Source: JBIQKZ01 sp044464765
GTDB lineage: Bacteria > Pseudomonadota > Gammaproteobacteria > Burkholderiales > Burkholderiaceae_B
DNA length: 64,000 nucleotides
NCBI GenBank assembly: GCA_044464765.1
Contig: JBIQKZ010000009.1
Coordinates: forward strand, 62,001 to 126,000
Direction of reading: 5' to 3'
Below, one piece after another: positions 33,394 to 42,322 of this stretch. The notes beneath the pieces are model-generated. The model was not told the origin of the DNA and searched no databases. It worked only from the letters and a program-made list of their open reading frames with translations. How positions within the stretch are numbered: the stretch's first letter is position 1; each line of letters starts with the position of its first letter. A program made the translations under genes and the position numbers.

Positions 33394-34152
33394 TTACTGC
33401 GAGGGAAAATGCGCCGGCCCGACGTGGACTCGAGACACGTCAATGATGGTTCCGTCGTATTGATGAAGGCGCGATGCATCGCCGCCGAGCCGTATGGTCA
33501 GGTCCGTTCCGGCGGAGACGAGCGACCGGGCAATGAGTGGGATCACCTTGCTGGTGAACCGTGAAACGGGCCCGGAGACCGTCAGGGAGCCCTCTAGTGT
33601 GTCGCCCGGGCCGAAGATGGGAATGGCCAGGGCGGCGATGTCCGGTTCGCGGTCGCCGAAGGTCGCGATGACCGGTGATCGGGGCATTTTGGGCTCTGCG
33701 GGGTCAAAGAGTTCCAGGACTCTTCCGCCGGCGCCCGAGGCGAGGGGGAGGAGGTCGCCAGCGTGGAGGTGAATGCGCATCGCCTGGGGCGAGGGCTCGT
33801 TGAAGAGGCAAACCCGCGAATCGCCTACGCGCCTGAAGAACGAAACGTCTTCGCCGGTTTCGGCCACGATGCGCCGCATGATTGGTTTGACGTGCTCGTC
33901 GACCCGCAGCGACGCCTGGTAGAGGCTTCCCCAGCGGAAAAGCATCGACCCGAGCTGGTAGCTGCCGTCTTCGAGCTGGACAACGCATCCGTTGCGGATC
34001 AATGATTCCAGCAGGCGCAGAATGGTGCTTTTATACAGGCCGGTGCGCTGGGCCAGTTCATGTAGCGTCTGGGACGGGCTGTCCAGTGTGAAAGCCCGAA
34101 GGATGGATAGCGCCCGATCTACTGCGGTTACGCCCCTTTTCGTGTTCTGCAT
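33394..34152 (-). CDS. IclR-family transcriptional regulator (2)
   Basis: This 252-aa protein has an N-terminal winged HTH (TLHELAQRTGLYKSTILRLL, residues 28-60) and an IclR effector domain (about 75-245, with ALAIPIFGPGDTLEGSLTVS). It lies between the nicF-nicD-nicX operon (same strand, 239 nt downstream) and the divergent Rieske oxygenase operon. Both operons carry the same dyad upstream, so this protein probably controls both. Its own upstream region also has an ATTCTA half site near 34170 and a run of 11 G. Confidence 0.85.
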   Translation of the reverse strand: MQNTKRGVTAVDRALSILRAFTLDSPSQTLHELAQRTGLYKSTILRLLESLIRNGCVVQLEDGSYQLGSMLFRWGSLYQASLRVDEHVKPIMRRIVAETGEDVSFFRRVGDSRVCLFNEPSPQAMRIHLHAGDLLPLASGAGGRVLELFDPAEPKMPRSPVIATFGDREPDIAALAIPIFGPGDTLEGSLTVSGPVSRFTSKVIPLIARSLVSAGTDLTIRLGGDASRLHQYDGTIIDVSRVHVGPAHFPSQ

Positions 34153-34211
34153 CTATCGCTGAAAGTCTTTTGATCGATAAGGGATTCTACACGAACTTCC
34201 GCCGATTTACA

Positions 34212-34222
34212 GGGGGGGGGGG
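34212..34222. repeat. Run of 11 G in the IclR/Rieske intergenic region
   Basis: An uninterrupted run of eleven G lies about 60 nt upstream of the IclR start and 217 nt upstream of the Rieske gene. Runs of this length change by slipped-strand pairing in Bordetella and other bacteria. Its effect here is unknown, and assembly error is possible. Confidence 0.6.
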
Positions 34223-34338
34223 AGGGCGTGCCCGCCGGGGCCGAGACAAATTTGGCTGAGGAAACCAGCGGCCTGCACAGCGGGAGGCAGAGGATTAGGG
34301 AAACCACTATTGCGAATGTGTACGAACGCGTGTAAATT

Positions 34339-34351
34339 AGAATTAAATTCT
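34339..34351. promoter_or_regulatory. Operator candidate AGAAT-N3-ATTCT upstream of the Rieske operon
   Basis: This dyad has the same arms and spacer length as the site before nicF (33232-33246). It lies about 88 nt before the Rieske gene ATG, a normal operator position. Confidence 0.6.
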
Positions 34352-34438
34352 GTTTTTTAAGGCTGCATATCAATTGAACGGCGCACTGTGCGTCCGGTCT
34401 GATGGCCACCGCAATTTTTCTCTAGGTAAGGAGTCTTT

Positions 34439-35611
34439 ATGAATGCCCCAATGAGCATGTCGTCCCAAGATCGGGAAGAAACTCTTGTTCCCGCCGAGGC
34501 GCGCGCCCGAACGTTCGCGAGCTTGGATCACGCCACTCATACGCCGGGAAGCGTCTATGCCTCGCCCGAGGTGTTCGAACTCGAAAAAGAGCGGATGTTC
34601 ATGAAAGACTGGCTCTTTGTCGGGCGGGTGGAAGAGTTCTCCAAACCGGGGGACTACCTTACCCACAACATCATGGGCGAGCCTATTGTCATCACCCTTG
34701 GGGCCGACAACAAGCTGCATGCTTTCTATAACCAGTGTGCGCACCGTGGCGTCGAGGTCGTCGAGGGCAGCGGAAACGCGAAGCGTTTCAAGTGTCCATA
34801 CCACAACTGGACCTACGACCTCCAGGGTCAACTGATCGCGGCCCCGTTCATGCGGGAAACGGCCGATTTCGATATCAAGAACTGTCGCCTGAAGCCGGTG
34901 CAGCTCGATACCTGGGCCGGCAATATATTCATCAGCTTCAATCCGGACGTCGAGCCTCTGGAGACGTTCCTGTCGTTTTTCCGTGAAGAGTTCGGCTTCC
35001 TGCAGATGGAAGACTGTGCGCTGGGCTACAAGCTGGAAATGGAATTCGACTGCAACTGGAAGTTCGTTTACGAAAACCTGCTGGATATCTATCACGTCGG
35101 GACGACCCATGCCAACACGATTGCCCGGTTCCACGATGAAGAAAGCTACAAATTCAAGCGCGGGCCGGCCGGCGGCCTGAGCATCAGCTATCAAACGCAA
35201 ACCATGACCCGGGATGGCCAGTCCCGCTTCGGCAAGATGCCCTGGCTGGTCAACGAGAACGAACGCTTCGCCCGGATCGGCTTCCTCTCTCCCAACACGA
35301 CCTTGCTGGCACGCTTCGACTTCGTGCGTCCGTTTGCGCACTGGCCGATCAGCATCAATAAGACCCGGTCGGTCGCCTACTATCTGTTCCCCAAGGAGCA
35401 CGTCGCCGATCCCCAGTTCCAGGAGAAGGTCGAGCCTTATATCGAATGGGTCAAGCAGGTTCTCAACGAGGACCGCGGCATGATCCTGTCGCTTCAGCGC
35501 GCCATGGCGTCAAAAGGCTTTGTCCCGGGGCGCATGTCCACGATGGAAGATTCGCTGCACCATGTGATCTGCAACCACCTCGAGCGGGTGTTCGGCCCCG
35601 CTGGAGCCTGA
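34439..35611 (+). CDS. Rieske non-heme iron oxygenase, alpha subunit
   Basis: This 390-aa protein binds a Rieske cluster through CAHRGVE (near residue 100) and CPYHNW (near 119). It binds mononuclear iron through the Asp and His residues of LLDIYHVGTTH (near 216-226). No beta subunit follows, so it probably forms an alpha-only oxygenase of the Pdo/VanA kind. The next gene encodes the matching reductase. ATG 34439 has AAGGAG 8 nt before it. The substrate is unknown; a pyridine derivative is inferred from the 2,5-dihydroxypyridine genes across the shared regulator. Confidence 0.85.
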   Translation: MNAPMSMSSQDREETLVPAEARARTFASLDHATHTPGSVYASPEVFELEKERMFMKDWLFVGRVEEFSKPGDYLTHNIMGEPIVITLGADNKLHAFYNQCAHRGVEVVEGSGNAKRFKCPYHNWTYDLQGQLIAAPFMRETADFDIKNCRLKPVQLDTWAGNIFISFNPDVEPLETFLSFFREEFGFLQMEDCALGYKLEMEFDCNWKFVYENLLDIYHVGTTHANTIARFHDEESYKFKRGPAGGLSISYQTQTMTRDGQSRFGKMPWLVNENERFARIGFLSPNTTLLARFDFVRPFAHWPISINKTRSVAYYLFPKEHVADPQFQEKVEPYIEWVKQVLNEDRGMILSLQRAMASKGFVPGRMSTMEDSLHHVICNHLERVFGPAGA

Positions 35612-35651
35612 TCCCGATGCGAGGAATGATCAATATGCACAGGACGCCTTC

Positions 35652-36647
35652 ATGACCACCGAGCATTCCTGTCCGCCGGATGGCGCAGCGGGCGCGGCTG
35701 AAGTCCTGGATGTCCGCATCCGCAGCCGCGAAGTGGTCGCTGACGACGTCATCACGCTCGAACTGGTTCCGATTCAAGGGGGGGAGTTGCCGCCGTTCGA
35801 GGCGGGGTCGCACGTCGATGTCTATATACGCGATGGCCTGGTGCGCCAATACTCGTTGTGCAACGACCCCGCCGAACATGGCCGATACGTTATCGCTGTC
35901 CTTAAAGAGGCCAGATCCCGCGGGGGTTCCGCGGCAATCCACGACGACTTTCGCGTTGGCCAGTCGCTGCGCATAGGCGCTCCCCGCAACGCTTTTCCGT
36001 TGCAGGGCGATGCAAGCCATTCTATCTTGTTCGCCGGCGGTATCGGAATCACGCCGATCTTATCGATGGCTCATCGGCTGCTTGCGACCGATGCCGCGTT
36101 CGAGATGCACTATTGCGTCAGGTCGCGTTCCCGCGCGGCCTTTGGCGAGCTGTTGTCGCAAGGCCCGCTGGCCTCGCACGCTCAAATCCATATTGACGAC
36201 GAACCCGATACCAGGCCGTTTGATCCACAGGTTTTCATCCCCCAGCCGCTTGCCGGGCATCACATGTATGTCTGCGGGCCTCAGGGGTTCATCGATGCGA
36301 TCCGCACCCGTGCGCTCGATCTCGGGTGGAGCGAAGACAGTTTCCACTCCGAGACATTCACCGCCGCCGCGCCGGAAGGCGACGAATTCATCGTTCATGC
36401 GGCACTCAGCGATGTCACCGTGAACGTGCCTTCGGGCCAGTCCATCGCCCAGGTATTGATGGATGCCGGTGTCGATGTGCTTACTTCGTGCGAGCAGGGT
36501 GTTTGCGGCGCATGCCTGACGCGGGTCATCGAGGGTATTCCCGAGCATCGCGATGCCTACCAGACCCGCGAGGAACGCGCCGCCAATACACACATGACGG
36601 TATGCTGCTCGCGGGCCAAGACAAAAAAAATCGTGCTGGAAATCTGA
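35652..36647 (+). CDS. Oxygenase reductase with C-terminal [2Fe-2S] domain (VanB/phthalate dioxygenase reductase type)
   Basis: This 331-aa protein has a flavin-binding barrel (YIRDGLVRQYSLCNDP), an NAD-binding domain (ILFAGGIGITPILSMAH, then MYVCGPQGFI) and a plant-type [2Fe-2S] domain at the C-terminus (CEQGVCGACLTRV and a last Cys in TVCCSRA). This domain order is that of phthalate dioxygenase reductase and VanB. It would pass electrons from NAD(P)H to the Rieske oxygenase 40 nt upstream. Confidence 0.88.
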   Translation: MTTEHSCPPDGAAGAAEVLDVRIRSREVVADDVITLELVPIQGGELPPFEAGSHVDVYIRDGLVRQYSLCNDPAEHGRYVIAVLKEARSRGGSAAIHDDFRVGQSLRIGAPRNAFPLQGDASHSILFAGGIGITPILSMAHRLLATDAAFEMHYCVRSRSRAAFGELLSQGPLASHAQIHIDDEPDTRPFDPQVFIPQPLAGHHMYVCGPQGFIDAIRTRALDLGWSEDSFHSETFTAAAPEGDEFIVHAALSDVTVNVPSGQSIAQVLMDAGVDVLTSCEQGVCGACLTRVIEGIPEHRDAYQTREERAANTHMTVCCSRAKTKKIVLEI

Positions 36648-36692
36648 ACCAGCTTCCTACCGCTTCACGAAAGTTTTTCAGGAGAGTCCAAG

Positions 36693-37400
36693 ATGGGTCA
36701 TCCATGGGATGGGATTGTCCCTGCAGAGACCGTCGAGCATTATCGGCGGGCCGGCTTCGGCCGGAAGACGGCGCCAGGGCGCAGGGCGGCCCTGCTCGTC
36801 ATCGATGTGCAGTACCACGCGCTGGGCGATGCGCCCGCGCCGTTGCCCCAGGCGCTTGACGAGCATCCTATGAGCTGCGGCGAGGCCGGATGGCGGGCGG
36901 TGCCGAAGATCGCCGAGCTGGCGGGCGAGTTCAGGGCGGCGGGCTGGCCGGTGATCTATCCCTATGTGGCATGGACGCCGGATCTCGACCGGGTGAAATT
37001 CGGACGGATGCCGCGCTTCGGCAACGGGGGAGCCCGCGCCTACGAAATCGTCAAGGAAGTCGGCCCCGAAGAGGGCGACGTCCTGTTGCCCAAGTATTAC
37101 CCGAGTGCCTTCTTCGGCACGGCGCTAATCAGCCGGTTGAACCGGCTGGAGGTGGATACCTTGTTCATCACCGGGTGTACCACCAGCGGCTGTATCCGCG
37201 CCACTGCGGTGGACGCCTATTCCCTGAACTACAAGGTGGTCGTGCCTCATGACGGTGTCTTCGACCGCTCCGAGATATCCCACGCCGTCAATCTTTTCGA
37301 TATGGCCAGCAAGTACGCCGAGGTGCTCGACACTTCGGAGGCCATTTCGCTTCTACGGGGTATGCACGCAAGCAGCTGTACGCCCCAGTTTCAATCTTGA
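36693..37400 (+). CDS. Isochorismatase-family amidohydrolase (second copy)
   Basis: This 235-aa cysteine hydrolase has Asp in LLVIDVQYH, Lys in LLPKYYPSAFFG and Cys in CTTSGCIRAT. It is clearly a paralog of the NicF-like enzyme at 32444-33154; both share the start pattern of a Tyr-Arg-Arg-Ala-Gly stretch and the SCGEAGW segment. It lies 45 nt after the reductase gene. It may hydrolyse maleamate or a substituted maleamate or other amide made by the Rieske branch. The exact substrate cannot be told from sequence. Confidence 0.78.
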   Translation: MGHPWDGIVPAETVEHYRRAGFGRKTAPGRRAALLVIDVQYHALGDAPAPLPQALDEHPMSCGEAGWRAVPKIAELAGEFRAAGWPVIYPYVAWTPDLDRVKFGRMPRFGNGGARAYEIVKEVGPEEGDVLLPKYYPSAFFGTALISRLNRLEVDTLFITGCTTSGCIRATAVDAYSLNYKVVVPHDGVFDRSEISHAVNLFDMASKYAEVLDTSEAISLLRGMHASSCTPQFQS

Positions 37401-37461
37401 ATGTCTTTGAGTTTCTTTTTTTTAACCACACCGCTTCGAGACCGAAGCAATGGAGGCCGTA

Positions 37462-38610
37462 ATGCGCAAGTTATTGATGACGATTGGAGTCTGTCTCACT
37501 GTGGGTACCTCTGCGGCGTATGCCCAGAAGGTCAAGGTGGGCGTCATTGTAAGTACGACGGGGGCGCTTGCTTCGCTTGGCGTTCCTATGAAAAACGCCA
37601 TTTTGCTGATGCCCAAGAACGTAGAGGGTACGGAAATCCAGTACATTGTCCTGGACGATGCGAGCGATACGACGACCACGCGCAAGCATGCGGAGAAGCT
37701 CATCTCCGAGGACAAGGTCGATGCCATCATCGGTCCCAGCGCCACGCCCGCGACGCTATCGATCATTGATCTGGTGGCGCGCAATCAGACGCCCATGATC
37801 AGCCTTGGCGCCGGACTGGTCATTGTGGAGCCCATGGACGACAAGAAACGGTGGGTCTTCAAGACGCCGTTCAGTGATTCGACGCACGCGTTGTCCACGG
37901 CCAGGCACATGCAAAAGTCCGGCGTCAAGAAAGTCGCCATGATTGCCATCAACGATGCCTATGGCGAAAGCTGGATGAACGAATTCATCAAGGCTGCCAA
38001 GTCCATCGACCTGCCGGTAGAGGTGGTAGAACGCTATGACCGCAATGACACATCGCTCTTCGCGCAGGCGCTCAAAGTGATGGCGGTCAAGCCGGACGCG
38101 GTGCTGATCGCCGCAGCGGGGACCCCGGGGATACTGCCTCAATCGACGCTGCGCGAGCGGGGCTATAAGGGCCCGATCTACCAGACCACGGGAATCACCA
38201 ACAATGAATTCACCCGCGTGGGCGGCTCGAGTGTAGAGGGAACTTTGGTCTCCAGCGGCCCGTTCATGGTCGCCGACGATCTGCCCGCCGATCATCCGGC
38301 AAAGGAGGCGGCCCAGGCCCTGAAGAAACAGTTCGAGGAAGCCTACGGCGATGGCACGGCTACCGCGTTCACGGGCATTGCCTGGAATGCCGGGCTGCTT
38401 CTGCAAAATGCGATTCCCAAGGCGCTGTCCAGCGGCGAACCCGGCACTGCCGAGTTCCGCAGTGCGCTTCGCGAGACGATCGAGAACGCCGGGCCCGTCG
38501 CCACGGTGGACGGCATCAACGAGATGTCGCCGACCGATCACAGCGGCTATGGCATCGATTCGGCCGTCTTCGTGACCGTCAAGGACGGCCGCTGGAGACT
38601 GGCTCAGTAA
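37462..38610 (+). CDS. ABC transporter substrate-binding protein, branched-chain amino acid type
   Basis: This 382-aa periplasmic protein has a signal peptide (MRKLLMTIGVCLTVGTSAAY, cleavage after AYA). The LivJ-type core follows: VKVGVIVSTTGALASLG, then GPSATPATLSI and AINDAYGESW. ATG 37462 is preferred because it puts the signal peptide at the N-terminus; an in-frame ATG at 37450 adds four residues. It heads a four-gene Liv-type transporter that probably brings in the aromatic or N-heteroaromatic substrate, as such transporters often do in betaproteobacterial catabolic clusters. Confidence 0.85.
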   Translation: MRKLLMTIGVCLTVGTSAAYAQKVKVGVIVSTTGALASLGVPMKNAILLMPKNVEGTEIQYIVLDDASDTTTTRKHAEKLISEDKVDAIIGPSATPATLSIIDLVARNQTPMISLGAGLVIVEPMDDKKRWVFKTPFSDSTHALSTARHMQKSGVKKVAMIAINDAYGESWMNEFIKAAKSIDLPVEVVERYDRNDTSLFAQALKVMAVKPDAVLIAAAGTPGILPQSTLRERGYKGPIYQTTGITNNEFTRVGGSSVEGTLVSSGPFMVADDLPADHPAKEAAQALKKQFEEAYGDGTATAFTGIAWNAGLLLQNAIPKALSSGEPGTAEFRSALRETIENAGPVATVDGINEMSPTDHSGYGIDSAVFVTVKDGRWRLAQ

Positions 38611-38643
38611 GCCCTTAATTTCAACCAGGCACTAGTTATTATT

Positions 38644-39690
38644 ATGGAACCGGAAATTGTGCTGCTTCTGCTTCAGGACGGCGTTGCCAATGGCGCGATT
38701 TATGCGCTGATTGCCATCGCCATTGTCCTGGTCTACGCGGTCACCCGAATCGTCTTCATACCACAGGGAACCCTGGTGGCCTATGCTGCCCTGACCTACG
38801 TTAGCTTGCAGAGCGGCGCATTTCCGACGCTGGTGTGGCTGTTGCTTGCAATGGGAGCCATCGTGTTCATACTGGAGCTCGCCGGAATCGGCCGTTCGGC
38901 CGATGGCAAGCGGCCGGTTCGCGCGCTCGTTCTCTATGTGCTGCTGCCCGCTGCATTGTGGGCGGTGATGCGGGGGCTGGCCGGGCATACTCTGCCGCTG
39001 TTGCTGCAGATCGCGATCACTGTCATCACCTCGGCGTTGCTGGGCTGCCAGATCTATCGGCTGTCGTTCGCCTCTATCGCGGGGCGTGCCTCGATCCTGT
39101 CGATGCTCATTGTGGCGGTCGCGGTCGATCTGGTGCTCGTCGGGCTGGGGCTATTGGTTTTCGGTTCCGAAGGCTTCAGGGCCAAGCCTCTTTCGGACGC
39201 GGGTTTCGAATTGGGGGCGGTAGTGGTTACAGTCCAGAGCCTATACATTCTCTTTGCCAGTGCAGCGCTGATGGCGGGGCTGTACTACATATTCAACCGC
39301 ACGATACTCGGCAAGGCCTTGCGCGCGACCTCGGTCAACCGGCTGGGCTCGCGCCTGGTCGGCATCCGCACGGCGAATACGGGGGAACTGGCCTTTGCGC
39401 TGGCCGGAATGATTGCGGCGATCTCCGGTGTGCTGATCTCGTCGGGTACCACGGTCTATTACGATCTGGGGTTCCTGATTGGCCTGAAAGCCCTGGTGGC
39501 GGCGATCATCGGGGCGCTTGCAAGCTATCCCATGTCGGTCGGCGCGGCGCTGCTGGTCGGAGTCATCGAGTCTTTTGCATCGTTCTCCGCCAGTACTTAC
39601 AAAGAGGCGATTCTGTTCGCGCTGGTTCTGCCATTTTTGCTATGGCGGTCGATCGGGAGTGTCAGCTATGAAGATGAGGATGACGAATGA
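38644..39690 (+). CDS. livH: Branched-chain-type ABC permease (LivH-like)
   Basis: This 348-aa inner-membrane permease has about eight to nine hydrophobic segments. It starts with the LivH pattern LLLQDGVANGAIYALIAIAI and carries NRLGSRLVGIRTANTGELAF in the cytoplasmic loop that contacts the ATPase. It is longer than a usual LivH (~300 aa) because of an added hydrophobic region around residues 70-145. Its stop overlaps the next gene (ATGA). Confidence 0.85.
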   Translation: MEPEIVLLLLQDGVANGAIYALIAIAIVLVYAVTRIVFIPQGTLVAYAALTYVSLQSGAFPTLVWLLLAMGAIVFILELAGIGRSADGKRPVRALVLYVLLPAALWAVMRGLAGHTLPLLLQIAITVITSALLGCQIYRLSFASIAGRASILSMLIVAVAVDLVLVGLGLLVFGSEGFRAKPLSDAGFELGAVVVTVQSLYILFASAALMAGLYYIFNRTILGKALRATSVNRLGSRLVGIRTANTGELAFALAGMIAAISGVLISSGTTVYYDLGFLIGLKALVAAIIGALASYPMSVGAALLVGVIESFASFSASTYKEAILFALVLPFLLWRSIGSVSYEDEDDE

Positions 39691-41483
39691 AGCGCGCAAT
39701 CTATCTTTCCGTGCTTTGCGCCGCTGTGTTGCTGGCCGCCGGGCTGTGGCTGCTGCCGCATTTCTATGTGACGTTGCTGGCCTACTGTGGCCTGTCCGGT
39801 ATGGTGGCGCTGGGCCTGGTACTGCTTACCGGCGTGGGGGGCATGACCTCGTTCGGCCAGGCCGCGTTCGCCGGGATGGGCGCCTACGCCACCGCTTATC
39901 TGACCACGGTCTATGCCGCCTCGCCCTGGCTGGGACTGGTGGCCGGCCTGGGGATGACCGTAATTATTGCACTGGTCGTCGGGTTTGTGACGCTCAGGTT
40001 GTCCGGTCATTATCTGCCCCTGAGCACGATCGCCTGGGGGCTTAGCCTGTATTATCTGATGGGCAACATTCCAGGCCTGGGAGGCCATACCGGCCTGACC
40101 GGGATTCCGCCCCTGTCCATCGCCGGCATTGAGTTCGACAGTTCGCGCAAGTTCGCGGCCTTGATATGGGCGCTGACGCTTTTGACGATGCTGGCCGTAA
40201 CGAATCTGTTGCAGTCTCGCCCGGGACGCGCAATCCGGGCGCTCAACGGCGCCTCCCTGATGGCGGAAAGTTTCGGCGTCGACGTTCCCCGGCTCAAGAC
40301 CGTCGTGTTCATCTATTCGGTGACGCTGGCGTGCGTGTCCGGCTGGCTCTACGCCCACTTGGTCGGTTTTGTGAATCCCACCCCGTTCAGCGCCCATGCC
40401 AGCATCGAGTATTTGTTCATGGTGGTCCTGGGGGGCGCAAGCTATGTCTGGGGGGCCATCGTTGGGGCGGGCGTGTTCACGTTCGTCAAACGCTGGCTGC
40501 AAGACTATCTGCCTTTATTGGTGGGCAACGCCGGCAACTTCGAACAGGTGGTGTTCGGTACGCTCATCATCGTGCTGATGCAGGTGACAAAGGGGCGGGG
40601 CATCATGGACGGGCTGGACCGCCTGTTCCAGCGCCTGCGCCCGGCTCCGTTGCGAAAGGCCGCGGCCGTGCCGGAGGCGAACCTGCCTCAGGCCCCGCTT
40701 CCGGTGCGCGAGAAGGCCAAGGCACAAGAATTGTTGCTGCAGCTGTCGCATGTCAGAAAGCGATTCGGCGGGCTGATTGCCGTTCAGGACTTCTCGTTCG
40801 AGGTGCGCCAAGGAGAGATCATGGCCCTGCTGGGCCCCAATGGCGCGGGAAAGAGTACGGTATTCAATATGATCAGCGGAGCCTTGCCCCTGACCGGAGG
40901 CGAGGTCCGGTTCCGCGGCCAACTCATCAGCAACCAGGCGATGCACGATATTGTCGCGCTCGGTATTGCGCGCACGTTCCAGCATCCCATCTTCTTGAAG
41001 CGCATGTCGGCGCTCGACAATGTCATGCTTGGGGCCTATCTGCGTACTCGCGGTGGCGTGACCAAGGCATCGCTGGGGTTGAACCGGCAGGAAGAGGCGC
41101 AATTGCGTTCTCTCGCGCTCACCCAGCTCGAAAGGGTGGGGTTGGCTGAACATGCGCAACGGCCCGCGAGCATGCTGTCCCTCGGGCAGCAACGCTTGCT
41201 GGAGATCGCCCGGGCGCTGTGTGCTGATCCCACACTGCTTTTACTGGACGAGCCGGCGGCCGGCTTGCGTTATGCCGAAAAATCCGCGCTTGCGCAATTG
41301 CTTGCCAAGCTGCGCGAGGAGGGAGTCAGCGTCTTGCTGGTGGAACATGATATGGGTTTCGTGATGAACTTGGTCGACCGGATCGTGGTGTTGAATTTTG
41401 GAAACAAGCTCGCCGAAGGAACGCCTGAGGAAATTCGTACCGATCCGAAAGTGCTCGAGGCCTACTTGGGAGCAGCCACATGA
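39687..41483 (+). CDS. LivM-LivG fusion: ABC permease joined to ATPase
   Basis: This 598-aa protein has a LivM-like permease (residues 1-310: GVGGMTSFGQAAFAGMGAYA, many membrane segments) and a LivG-like ATPase (about 345-595). The ATPase has Walker A GPNGAGKST near 385, signature MLSLGQQRLLEIARA and Walker B LLLLDEPAAGL. The fold and order are known in some Burkholderiales. It overlaps livH by ATGA at the start and livF by ATGA at the end, so it forms one coupled operon. Confidence 0.9.
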   Translation: MKRAIYLSVLCAAVLLAAGLWLLPHFYVTLLAYCGLSGMVALGLVLLTGVGGMTSFGQAAFAGMGAYATAYLTTVYAASPWLGLVAGLGMTVIIALVVGFVTLRLSGHYLPLSTIAWGLSLYYLMGNIPGLGGHTGLTGIPPLSIAGIEFDSSRKFAALIWALTLLTMLAVTNLLQSRPGRAIRALNGASLMAESFGVDVPRLKTVVFIYSVTLACVSGWLYAHLVGFVNPTPFSAHASIEYLFMVVLGGASYVWGAIVGAGVFTFVKRWLQDYLPLLVGNAGNFEQVVFGTLIIVLMQVTKGRGIMDGLDRLFQRLRPAPLRKAAAVPEANLPQAPLPVREKAKAQELLLQLSHVRKRFGGLIAVQDFSFEVRQGEIMALLGPNGAGKSTVFNMISGALPLTGGEVRFRGQLISNQAMHDIVALGIARTFQHPIFLKRMSALDNVMLGAYLRTRGGVTKASLGLNRQEEAQLRSLALTQLERVGLAEHAQRPASMLSLGQQRLLEIARALCADPTLLLLDEPAAGLRYAEKSALAQLLAKLREEGVSVLLVEHDMGFVMNLVDRIVVLNFGNKLAEGTPEEIRTDPKVLEAYLGAAT

Positions 41484-42214
41484 CGGCGCAGCTTGAAATT
41501 GACGGTCTCTCTGTGGCATACGGCCAGAGCCGCGCGGTGACAGGCCTGTCCCTGAATGTGCCGCAAGGCGGCATCGTATCGCTGTTGGGCCCTAATGGGG
41601 CCGGCAAGAGCACGACACTCAATGCGGTGATTGGCCTGCTCGAGTATGACGGGCATGTGCGCTTCAACGGACAGGAAATTGACGCCTTGTCGGTCGAAAG
41701 CCGGGTCGAGGCCGGCTTGTGCCTGGTGCCCGAGACCCGCGAACTGTTTTCATCGATGTCGGTCGAGGACAATCTGATCCTTGGGGCGTATATCTTGCGC
41801 CGGTCGGGCCTCAAGTCGATTCGTGCGCGGCTGGATGAAATTTACGGGCTGTTTCCCCGCCTGGCCGAGCGACGCGCGCAGATCGCGGGCACCTTGTCCG
41901 GAGGCGAGCGCCAGATGCTTGCGCTGGGCCGCGCGTTGATGCTTCGCCCCAGCCTGCTGATGCTGGATGAACCCAGTCTTGGCCTGGCTCCGGCTATCGT
42001 CCGTGATGTGTTCCAGTCGATCGCGAGCCTACGTGACGAAGGGGTTTCCGTGCTGGTGGTGGAGCAGAATGCCCGGATTGCACTAGAGGTATCAGACTAC
42101 GCGTACGTGCTGGAAAATGGAGAGCTGACGCTTGAAGGCAGCAGTCAGGAGCTGGCTGGCGATGGACGCCTGGTCGCTACCTACTTGGGCGGCTCGACCT
42201 TGGAATCGAAGTAA
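41480..42214 (+). CDS. livF: Branched-chain-type ABC transporter ATPase (LivF-like)
   Basis: This 244-aa ATPase has Walker A GPNGAGKST, signature TLSGGERQMLALGRAL and Walker B LLMLDEPSLGLAP, which is typical of LivF. The second ATP-binding half comes from the LivG part of the preceding fused protein. It is the last gene of the transporter operon. Confidence 0.9.
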   Translation: MTAQLEIDGLSVAYGQSRAVTGLSLNVPQGGIVSLLGPNGAGKSTTLNAVIGLLEYDGHVRFNGQEIDALSVESRVEAGLCLVPETRELFSSMSVEDNLILGAYILRRSGLKSIRARLDEIYGLFPRLAERRAQIAGTLSGGERQMLALGRALMLRPSLLMLDEPSLGLAPAIVRDVFQSIASLRDEGVSVLVVEQNARIALEVSDYAYVLENGELTLEGSSQELAGDGRLVATYLGGSTLESK

Positions 42215-42322
42215 CGCTGCGCTTGCCTGGTTGAGCGATACCATGGCGTTTGCCGCGTCGCACGCGGGCGGCGCGGCCCAGCCTTTCGCCGCTATCTCTA
42301 TGCCGCAGTATGTCGGGACGGC

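Noticed and set aside
34370..35401. Long open frame (343 codons) on the minus strand
   Set aside because: It lies fully opposite the Rieske oxygenase gene, has no recognisable domain and reflects high-GC codon use of the true gene.
37756..38541. Open frame of 261 codons on the minus strand
   Set aside because: It is antisense to the substrate-binding protein gene and unlike any family.
42215..42322. Short open frame after livF ending SMPQYVGTA
   Set aside because: It has no start or ribosome site of its own and no recognisable family; treated as non-coding.
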